Source of the DNA: Branchinecta lynchi
Taxonomy: Eukaryota > Arthropoda > Branchiopoda > Anostraca > Branchinectidae
Assembly: GCA_023053575.1 (NCBI GenBank)
Contig: JAKZAP010000017.1
Location: 751,501 to 815,500, forward strand
Length of the DNA: 64,000 nucleotides
Reading direction: 5' to 3'
The position numbers were made by a program, and so were the translations under genes. The notes beneath the pieces were generated by a model that ran no database searches, was not told the origin of the DNA, and worked only from the letters and a program-made list of their open reading frames with translations. Within the stretch, counting starts at the first letter, position 1, and each line of letters begins with the position of its first letter. Shown piece after piece: positions 55,860-64,000 of this stretch.

Positions 55860-56913
55860 ATTCAGGAATTAAGTTTCATTTCAATCCGATCACCCGTTAG
55901 AAAGTTACACACCACTCAATTTTCCGGATTCCCCCACCCTCCACTCCCCCAAGATGGTCGGATCGGGAAACTGATTATCTCCAGGTTGGTTTGGTCGGGT
56001 CCCTGATACGCCTGCCAAGTTTCATCATCCTAGCACCCCCCTAATCTATATCAACCCCTACCAAGGTCAGACAACATATTTTGCCAACCCCTTCGACATT
56101 CGATTGATCTATCTCTCTCCGAACGAATTCTAGCAAAGAATGACAAATCCACGAGCTGATTCGAGCTATACTAGTGTGATGAAAGAATGACTGATCCATG
56201 CGCAGAGCTATACTAGTGCGAAGAAAAGGGTAGGAGTTTGATGAAACTAGAAAAATCTATTCGGGTGTCCCCCTCCAGCCCCCCCCCCCCCAGTTATCGG
56301 ATCGATCCGAATTTGACAATGAACATCCAAGACTTTTGTTCTTGATACCTGTCAAGTTTAATGCACGCCCGATTATCCGCTATATCAACCCCTACTAAGG
56401 TTCAACAACATATTTTGCCAACCCCTTCGACCTTCGATTGATGTAGCTCTCTCCGGACGAATTCTAGCAAAGAATGACAAATCCACGAGCAGAGCTATAC
56501 TAGTGTGATGAAAGAATGACTCATCCATGCGCAGAGCTATACTAGTGCTATGAAAGGGGTAGGGGTTTGACGAAAACTAGAAAAAGCATTTCGGGTGTCC
56601 CCCTCCAGCCCCCCCCCCCCCAGTTACCGGATCCGATCCGAATTTGACAATGAACATCCAAGACATTTGTTCTTGATACCTGTCAAGTTTAATGCACGCC
56701 CGATTATCCGTTCCAAAGTTATGAATGTTACTAATTTCCGAATTCCCCATGTTGCCACTCCCCCTATTTCCAAGTTAATCCGGTTGGGTCCCTGATATGC
56801 GTGCCAAGTTTTATCGTCCTAGGTCATTTGGAAGTGCCCAAACTAGCAAAATGCGGACAGACAGACAGACATTACGATCGCGATATGGCACTTGAGTAAG
56901 GTCAAGTGCCATA
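55860..56913 (+). repeat. Family B-like array with two 335-bp units and terminal hairpin
   Basis: AAGTTTCATTTCAATCCGAT starts the piece. Two long units starting TATATCAACCCCTAC lie at about 56,047 and 56,383. Each has ATTCTAGCAAAGAATGAC and a C-tract with a GTTA(T/C)CGGAT block. The end has CAGACAGACAGAC and the hairpin TATGGCACTTGA...TCAAGTGCCATA (56,884-56,913). Confidence 0.75.
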
Positions 56914-57216
56914 AAAATCGACTGTTAGACCATAATCATCTTCGGCGATGAGGGGCTTGTAACTTTTGCTAGTTGATGTACCTCTTACTGCTATTCTGCT
57001 GCTATTATTTGTTTCTGGTGTATTCGAATTGAGAAAAATCTGGTACTATGTCTATCACGGGGAAATGGACTTGTTAGTAGGAATCGGTTGCTAGAAGGGG
57101 GTTCATGAGGGGCTAGAAACTACCTAGTACAGGTTGGTGCATATGTTGTTTGATCTGTTTAAATCTGAGAGTAAGAAAATTAGTCTCCATGGTCTATAAC
57201 CGTAACTTAGAATTAT

Positions 57217-57600
57217 CAACAATTCGAGATATAGAGCTTTAGGAGACTTCCAGGTCACGAGAAGGGCTCTGTGCTGGACCCGTTCGAGTAGTTTCGACTG
57301 ATCGCAGGTCAATCGGAAATAAGCAACATAAAACGGACATAAGCAAAAATAAACCAACAGATGGACAGTGGGTACTCCATAACGGGCCAGGAGTTTAAAT
57401 GACCGGATTGCCATATTACCTTTTTTGAGCATGCTATCTAATTGCTTATTCCATGTTAAGTCAAGAGTGATATGTGTTCCAAGCAGCTTGAAATCATCGA
57501 CCGATTGGGACTTCGGAAGGGATGGGAAAAATTGTGGTTCGATTTTTAACAATTTTATAGTTAGGATGACAGATTTTTCCATGTTGGCTACCTGAGGGGT
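57217..57600 (-). pseudogene. LINE ORF2 C-terminal fragment
   Basis: The minus frame 57,124-57,630 reads SVDDFKLLGTHITLDLTWNK, then MAIRSFKLLARYGVPTVHLL and LTCDQSKLLERVQHRALLV. This is the usual order of the C-terminal part of Jockey/CR1-like LINEs (KLLGVxLTxxLxW, then GVP and QLERVQxRA). No catalytic core is present. It differs from the other LINE families in the window. It lies inside decayed family A sequence. Confidence 0.75.
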
Positions 57601-58084
57601 TGACAACTTTAGTCGTAGGGTACCACCCAAACAAAGAATAGGCGGAACCTAACTTTGAGTGAATCTCATTTTGTATGTTAGGGAATCCGTGAATCATAAT
57701 ACATAGATGGCACTTTACAGTTTACACAAGGGACTTGTACCGTGACCAATAAACCAGAAACAGTTTTTTCGAATTTAATTTAGAAGTCTAGGACTCCATT
57801 GTTGGAGCCACGTAGACATACCAGGACCCACAAGACGGGGTCTCATGGCGAAAACTAAATAAAACCAAATATACAATTTGAATTGGGAAAACGCCCTTGA
57901 GATGGAAACATTTTATGGAATGTTTTCCTGAATCACATTTTATCTTTCTATCAGGGACTTGTAAAAAAAGATCGGCCGTTACACCCCTTTCACCTTCGGC
58001 GATGAGGGGTTTCCGACTTTTCCTGGTTTGTGTACCTATTTTGTTTTGGGTGTTTTTGATGATAAGAAAAGTTCAGTTCATTCA

Positions 58085-59255
58085 AGAATCGCTTGTTAAA
58101 GCGTTCTCATTTTCATGAATGGCACATGATTTTTTAGAATGTGAGCGAAACGAAGGTGTTTTTGAGCGGTTGTTTGTTTTGTTTGAGAGAGAGGGAGTGC
58201 GAGCAGAGTGTTTGGAGGAGAAAAAGAAAATTTTAAAATCAGATTTGAAGTTGAAAAAGGAAGAAACCGTGAAAGAGCTATGTCTTTTGTGGCTGTGTCC
58301 CTATGTGTGCATGTTTGGAAAATGCGAAAGAAAGGGAAAAGGATCCAAAAAGATAGGTTTGAAGGTTGGTTTAGGAATTTGGCAAGTGTGAATGAGGGAG
58401 TGAGTGCGTGGGAAAAGAAAATGGGTTTGAAATGGTTGAATGAAATATGGATGGAAAAAAGAAAATAGTTAAGGAATAAAGAAGGAAAAGAAAAAAGTAG
58501 ACATCATGTTGATTTGATTGAAACATTTTTGTTTTGAATTGAAAAAAATTTGAATTTTGAAATTTTTTGGAGGCTAGGTTTGTGCTCGAGCAGTCATTGC
58601 TTTGATGAGTTTTTCATTTGTTTGAATGTTAGAAATTTGGAACACCTTCTCCATTTTGTTTGTAAGGGAAGGTATTCCAAATGGAGGGAGGGGGTTGTTT
58701 ATTTTTTGGTTTTGGGGCAAAGTATCTGTAGGAAAATGAAGAATTTTTTTTTTTTTTTTTTTTTTTTATTATTTGATTTAAGTGTTGTTTTCCACTGTAG
58801 AGAGATGCCCTATGGAGGAATGGCATTTCCAAACAGGAAGAGAGAAATTGTAAGGTATTGTGTTGTTGTTGTTTTTTTTGTTGTTTATTTTGGATTTAAC
58901 CTACAGATTTGGCTGCTTGAGTATTTAAAATATTAAGATTAATTGATTCAATTGAATGGAAAAGTTTTTAATATTAGGTAGGATATGATAGAAGAGGTTT
59001 GCATAGGATTTAGAGAAAAAAGTAAATAATAAAGTATTTTAGATTATATGAGAATGTTTGATAAGAAAAGGGAAAGTTTCAAAATTTTAAGGTATTTTGT
59101 TTTTTCGATTTTGGAAAATGTAAAAATAAAAATTTATTTGTTATGGTGAAAGTGTAAGTGACGTTAAAGTAGGGTAAACTGTTAGGTATTTTTGGTATTA
59201 ACGTCACTGAGTCGGAGCTGGAGACGTAGCCACTGTTTTAGTTCAACCTGTTAAC
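58085..59255 (+). other. AT-rich stretch with LINE-tail-like ORFs
   Basis: Overlapping frames at 58,119-58,391, 58,208-58,468 and 58,550-58,936 have Lys/Glu-rich or Phe/Val-rich translations. NLEHLLHFVCKGRYSKWREG (from about 58,637) recalls LINE C-terminal zinc-knuckle regions (EHLLxxC). A T-run lies at 58,745-58,768. The coding status is unclear. It could be a diverged LINE end. Confidence 0.3.
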
Positions 59256-59469
59256 CCAAGTGTTAACCCAACGGATACAAATGATAATGTATACTGTCGC
59301 AATAATTAGTCGAGAGGCATATATGGTATTTTGATGCTAAAAAGCTACGGATAACTAGGTTATATAAGATAATGTTCCAAGTTTCCACAAGTCACGATGT
59401 CTACGATTGAAAAGGATAAAGTTCAACTGGCTGGAAAGGTAAAAAAAAAGAAATTGTTGAGAAAGAAGC

Positions 59470-60480
59470 CCCCAGTCTCGTTTTAATTTTCCTCTTCTGC
59501 TTTCTTTGAATGCTGAAAGTCTGAACGCTGATAAGATGAGTGAATTAGAAGGATACATCAAAGTTACGGAAGCTGATATTATTGCGGTTACAGAAGTTCA
59601 CAAGCAAAATATAGACCATCTAAAAATTAAAGGTTACAAACAGTTTGTTAAATTGAGGAATGATGACCACCCTTTGGGTAAAAAGGAAGGCGGAGTTGCG
59701 AGTTTTGTTCGAGAGCAGTTACCGATGCGGCCCTTGCAAATCTCTCATATTGAAACCCATGATGAAATAATGTGGTTTCTGGTCCAGCCTAAAAAGCTTC
59801 CAAGGTCGATAAATGGAATAACTCTAGGTGTTCTTTTACTGTTCGCCCAGTCTTACGAGTTCTGAGAAAAAGCGATTTGCAGAAAAGCTAGAGTTATGTG
59901 CTGACTTCGTAACTTGTAAATACCCAAATGTTGGAATTTATTTGACCGGGGACAAGAACGATTTAAAAATTGAGTATCTTCTTAAAAATCACGTAAAAGA
60001 AGGTGTTAAGTTTGCGACAACAAAGGGCAATACAAATCTTAATGTGATATGCACAAATCTCTCTGAATATTATGATGAACCACAAGATCTTCCCCCACTT
60101 GGCGGAAGTTACCATTACATGTTAAAGTGGTCCCCTCTACCGTCGTTTAAAATTAAATATGTAATCGAAAATATGACTTATCGATATCAGACAAAGGTCT
60201 TCTTGGTTTTGGTAATTGGATTTCTTCGGAGACCTGGACTGAATCAATGAACGCCACTTCAAGTGATGAAAAAGCAAGTATCCTGCAGGAAAAACTCCGA
60301 CAAAAATATGGAGAATTTTTTCCTGAAAAAAACGTTGCAAGATTGACCGTCCTTTTATCACGCAAGAAATCAAAGATCTAATCCGTTACAAGATACAACT
60401 TCTGAGGAATGGTAAAAGAGAACAAGTAATAAACTCAGAAACAAAATTCGAAAGATGACTAGAAAGGCTGCCTCTGATTA
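59470..60480 (+). pseudogene. LINE ORF2, endonuclease part, split by a nested element
   Basis: NAESLNADKMSELEGYI, then ADIIAVTEVHKQN and GGVASFVREQ mark the N-terminal endonuclease. The next frame has YPNVGIYLTGDKNDLKIEY, where GDFN is expected, so a catalytic motif is altered, and LGGSYHYMLKWSP, where SDH is expected. After a slip the linker reads ILQEKLRQKYGEFFPEKNVA, with TRKAASDYY at the edge. An RNase H LINE fragment then intervenes to about 61,440, and this LINE resumes downstream. Confidence 0.75.
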
Positions 60481-61440
60481 TTATAATCCAATCCAAAATT
60501 GAAGAGCCACTGGGTCCAACGTTGTCGTCGGTCCCTTTCGGCCTTTTTTTTCGGTAGGGTGGATTACCAGTGTAATCGCCTCTAGTGGTAGATTTTCTTC
60601 TCCAGGATGACGTTGATTACGGCTTTGTAGATTTGGTACTCGGTTTTCTTCGGGAAGATCGTTGAGGTGAATGTGCTGATGGAGCTGGGGATTTTGAGCT
60701 CGTTGCATAGGACCTTGAGTTGCGACGTCATCGGGCTGGTACTTCTGCACATGATCAGGATGTGTTGCAGGGTTTCTTCGTCTGCACCGCAGTTTCTGCA
60801 TTGTGGGGATGAGCTGAGGAGTTGAGGAGGATTGACTCTGTCTTAAGTCTGTAGTACAGTACAGTGTTCTGTCTGTCCCTGAATGGTGAGGGCGTTGCCT
60901 TTCTCTTTTGTGATGGGGCTCTCCATTTTAGGGTATCCCTCATCATGCCCTTGCGAAGGTGACTGGTTGACGGCGGTCGGTTCACTTCTGCTGCTTTGTT
61001 GGCTAGTTCATCTGCAACGACATTGCATGTAATACCCTTGTAGCTTGGGATATGCTGAAACCTCACTTCCGTATTCAGGTCTGTGAGCCTCCTTAGCAGT
61101 ATTCTGATGTGTTTGAGATCTGCATCTATAACGACTTGGTTCACTTTGCTAATCAGCTGAAGGGATGATTTGGAGTCTGACAGAACAACCATTTTCTTTG
61201 ACGTTGGTGGCTTCTTCACGATGACTTCCAGTGCCTTGGAGATAGCGGAAGTTCTGCGGTCAGAATCGACGATCCTTCGCGGAGTACAGATGAGATTTTT
61301 AGGTTGTAGTCGGGGATGTATGATGCCGCACCTGCCTTCTTGCCCTTCGCAGAGCCATCGGTGTACACTTCCAGGTGTCCAGGACACTGGGTAAACATTT
61401 TGTTTCTGAACTGTGAATAATGAAAAAATTCATTGTTTAT
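60481..61440 (-). pseudogene. Nested LINE fragment with RNase H domain (I-like)
   Basis: Two minus frames cover an RNase H domain. The first catalytic Asp is in LEVYTDGSAKGKKAGAASYI, the Glu in SILTAEL, the next Asp in MVVLSDSKSSLQLISK, and the last in CNVVADELANKAAEV. The end of the element, in another frame, has a zinc knuckle CRNCGADEETLQHILIMC (C-x2-C-x8-H-x4-C) and ends near YKAVINVILE. RNase H downstream of RT is a trait of I-type LINEs; the RT itself is not present, so it is 5'-truncated. It separates the two halves of the plus-strand LINE linker (TRKAASDYY and SSKWYKEIKRVCG). No clear target duplication was found. Confidence 0.85.
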
Positions 61441-61986
61441 TTGAATCAAATAGTAGTAAATGGTATAAAGAAATTAAGCGAGTGTGTGGGAAAACACCTT
61501 CTGTTGTTGGTTTAATCTTGATGCTGATGATGTAACCGTCGCAAATCAGTTAAATTGCCACCTTGCCAAAATTGTCCAATCACTACCTCCGCTGGATGGA
61601 AATGAAACTGCAGAATTTTCGACAGAAGAAAGTAATGTTAAGCTTGTTAGCGAAGATAAGGTTTGTTCTAAATTGAAAAAGCTGAAAAGAACAAGCTTAA
61701 CACCTACTGATATCCAAATCCAGTTAATTAAAGCGTTTCCCGATAAAACTGTAAAACCTTTGACAAATATATTTAATAGTATTTCTAGTAGTTTAGAATA
61801 CCGAAGAGTTTGGAAAACAGGGTACGTCACCCCAATAGCAAAGAAAGATACTCAGTTGGATTTTGACGGTGTAAGGCCAATCACGCTAACTCCATTATTC
61901 AGTAAAATATACGAAAGTTTTGTTACTGATTGGCTTAAAGTAGAAATAGAACCATTGCTAGACGATCGACAGTATGGAAACCGAAA
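61441..61986 (+). pseudogene. LINE ORF2, linker and RT start (resumed)
   Basis: It continues the LINE from 59,470. KWYKEIKRVCGKTPS is the linker end, followed by VCSKLKKLKRTSLTPTDIQI, then VWKTGYVTPIAKKDT and VRPITLTPLFSKIYESF, the RT fingers. The sequence is cut at 61,986 by the (ATTT)n tail of the minus-strand LINE. The catalytic core should lie beyond that inserted element, outside the window. Confidence 0.75.
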
Positions 61987-63985
61987 ATTTTATTTATTTA
62001 TTTATTCAACTTTATTTCAGCTTTCGCCATAAACTACACTACAGACACAAAATACACTAATTAATCAACACTTGACAGATGTCGCCAAATAGGTAGACAG
62101 TAGAATAGCGGGTGTGAAGCCATCGCCACAAGGCAATTCTTCGACTGCCGTAGCCGCAAAACAAGCGATGCTCGAGAATTCCTCACTATCTCGTCGAAAG
62201 TTTGACAATGATTGAGCACAAACGCCTGACTAATGCTCTCTCGGGGTGGGAGGCGGATCAGACGACGGAAGATCCGTTTGTAGCACGCTTCAAGCACCTT
62301 CATTGATTTCGCTGTACTACTGTATGACAAAGAAATCGCAAAACACTGGTAGCAAAAAGTCTTAAACAATCTGACTTTGATGACGGGATTAACGTCACCA
62401 AACTTCCAAATAAGCATATTACCACGCTTGCATAAGCTGTGAGTCAGCTCACGAAGATGGGAGTCATCCCTCAACTTATCATTAACACAAAAACCCAGGT
62501 AACGAAATTCATTAACATATTCAAGGACCCGTCCGGATAACAGAACCTGATGTCGCGGGAGCGAGCATCCGGTCGGAAATAGTGCCATAGCAAACGTTTT
62601 CTTCGTGTTGAAAATAATATCCAACTCAGAAGCCACAGTATCACAATACTTAATAGTTTATTAAGACCAAACACCGAAGGTGAAAGAACAACGAGATCGT
62701 CAGCAAATAGGAAGTGGTTGAAGCAAGTCCCACCAATGAAACAGCCTAAATTAGACTCCTTCAATCTTTGAGACAACATATCAACATACACTGCATATAG
62801 AAGAGGAGAAAGGACTCCTCCTTGCCTTAGGCCATTCACCAGATGAAAAGAACTGCTAGATGCAGACCCCCACCTCACACGGAACTCCTGATTACGGAAC
62901 CAAAAAGCGAATAGACGGATAAACTGAGGCGGAACTCCTCTACTCACCAGGATCTTCAGCATTTTACTATGGTTAACTCTATCAAACGCCTTAGAGGAGT
63001 CCACGAAGCAAAAAAAAACCGGTGACGAATACAACCAAAAATACTCAACTACAAATTTAAACAAAAAAATTGCAAAATCAACTCCATGGAGCGCCTTAAA
63101 TCCAAACTGGAAATCACTTGTCCGAAGGTTGGGTCCAATTTCAGACAAAACACACTTTTCGAACAATTTCGAAATAATCGTTGCCAAAGCTATAGGCCTG
63201 TAGTTTTCCGACTTCGAAACATCGCAACCGTGCCCTTTTGGTATGGGCACAAAAGCAACATAAGTCAGCTTCGAAGGGACATAACCGTGGGAAATAAAAG
63301 CATTAAACAGACGTGCGAGTACATCACTTTTCTCCCGCGCGGCGAACTTAAGATGTCTTGCTGATATCTGGTCAGGCCCGCCCGCTTTATCTACTTGAAG
63401 ATCACCAATTAGTTTTTCTACCAAGCTAGGAAGAAGAAGCTTAGCAGGAACCGAAGTATCAAGGCCCATAGCCCACGAGCAATCGCTACTTACACAATTG
63501 AAAAGCACTCCAAATTTCCCTTTTCACAGTTCCGCAATGTTCCCATCACCACTTACACCATCTAAACATTCCGCAACAATATTCTTTGAACTAAACGTAC
63601 AACGGACCTTAGCCCAAAAATCCTTTACATTTAAAAACGACTTTGCAAGGCTCTCAGCCCTCAATAATCTCTCATTCTTTCTGCATGACTTTAGTCTTTT
63701 CTTAAAATTCAACCTCGTAGATTTCATAAGCGCAAATACTGGCCCATAAACCGGTTTAAATGCAATAACCCAACTTAAAAAAGCAGACCTAGACAAATTA
63801 TACAGTTCACTCAAGTGGAAATTCCACCCAGGAATAGGCTTAAAACCTTTCCTGCCCTTGTGCGCTGCTTTACAAGGTATGGTGGCACGAGCAGCAAAAA
63901 GTATTACATTGATAAACTCAAGATACATATTACTGATACAAACTTGGTGATCGGTATTATTGCAGCACGGGTCTTGACAAGCCAT
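61987..63985 (-). pseudogene. LINE ORF2 (RT and C-terminal part), nested in the plus-strand LINE
   Basis: Minus frames: 63,524-63,985 is the linker (GFKPIPGWNFHLSELYNLS). 62,471-63,508 is RT (VDKAGGPDQISARHLKF, KLTYVAFVPIPKGHG, DFQFGFKALHGVDFAIFL, FFCFVDSSKAFDRVNHSKML, LRQGGVLSPLLYAVYVDMLS). The catalytic box is LFADDLVVLS (FADD at 62,696-62,707). 62,061-62,636 is the C-terminal part (DIIFNTKKTFAMALFPTG, GRVLEYVNEFRYLGFCVND). The tail is (ATTT)n at 61,987-62,009. Frameshifts near 62,650 and 63,510 break it. The endonuclease would lie beyond the window. It is related to the fragment at 35,391-36,325 (same motif order and tail). Confidence 0.85.
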
Positions 63986-64000
63986 TGCTTCACTTGAAAA

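Larger units (their letters stand above)
56917..59450 (-). mobile_element. Repeat family A, decayed and interrupted copy
   Basis: Family phrases appear in pieces at 56,917-57,200 (CATAATCATCTTCGGCGATG, GGTGTATTCGA), at 57,598-58,080 (GGTTGACAAC, CTTCGGCGATGAGGGG), and at 59,260-59,445 (CGGATACAAATGATAATGTA, GTCTACGATTGAAAAGGATA). Unrelated sequence, including a LINE fragment and an AT-rich stretch, separates them. The pieces are more divergent than the other copies, so this is an old insertion later hit by others. Confidence 0.6.

Noticed and set aside
1..64000. LTR retrotransposon or endogenous retrovirus
   Set aside because: I found no long direct repeats bounding gag-pol, no protease or integrase motifs, and all RTs are LINE-type.

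Overview
This is eukaryotic, animal-type genomic DNA, probably from an invertebrate. I cannot name the species. There are no bacterial-style operons, rRNAs or CRISPR arrays. At least six non-LTR retrotransposon (LINE) families, a piggyBac relic, a hAT-type non-autonomous element, foldback/MITE-like elements and long arrays of unclassified repeats make up most of the window. I found one credible spliced host-type gene, and it carries a premature stop.

Layout. 0-0.84 kb holds a decayed LINE RT. 0.9-3.2 kb (minus) is a spliced gene fragment with three exon blocks. 3.7-8.3 kb (plus) is a LINE with ORF1 and endonuclease-RT ORF2, both frameshifted. 8.5-8.9 kb is a 25-bp minisatellite. 9.32-10.09 kb is a hAT-type element with a perfect 8-bp target duplication. 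10.66-18.5 kb holds repeat families that I call A (ends rich in GTTGC hairpins), B and C (units about 135-150 bp long carrying AAGTTTCAT, with TGGCACTTG hairpin ends). 19.9-21.7 kb is segment D. 22-26.5 kb holds more tandem and foldback repeats. 27.66-28.7 kb is a piggyBac pseudogene. 29.6-31.2 kb holds LINE 3' fragments in both orientations. 31.3-35.4 kb is tandem repeats and one unrecognised ORF. 35.4-36.3 kb is a 5'-truncated LINE. 36.4-41.4 kb (minus) is a nearly complete LINE. 42.6-55.7 kb is a second, mostly inverted and rearranged copy of segments A, B, C and D. 55.9-59.5 kb is decayed A/B material. 59.5-64 kb is a nest of three LINEs.

Main points. (1) The LINE at 36.4-41.4 kb appears to encode a PWWP chromatin-reader-like domain at the N-terminus of its ORF1, ahead of coiled coil and RRM-like regions. 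Its 3' UTR has many G-tracts and could form G-quadruplexes. (2) The two A-B-C-D copies act as occupied and empty sites for each other. B in copy 1 is flanked by ACAAGAGC, while copy 2 has one ACAAGAGC and no B at that junction. A 4.1-kb A-family element sits inside copy 2 of D, and copy 1 is its empty site. (3) A fragment of the PWWP LINE is broken at matching sequence near 18,672 and 41,618, which suggests a roughly 23-kb inversion. Most coding sequence here serves, or once served, retrotransposition: ORF1 binds RNA, and ORF2 nicks target DNA and reverse-transcribes. All copies are broken by frameshifts, stops or truncation, so they look like recent or old relics.
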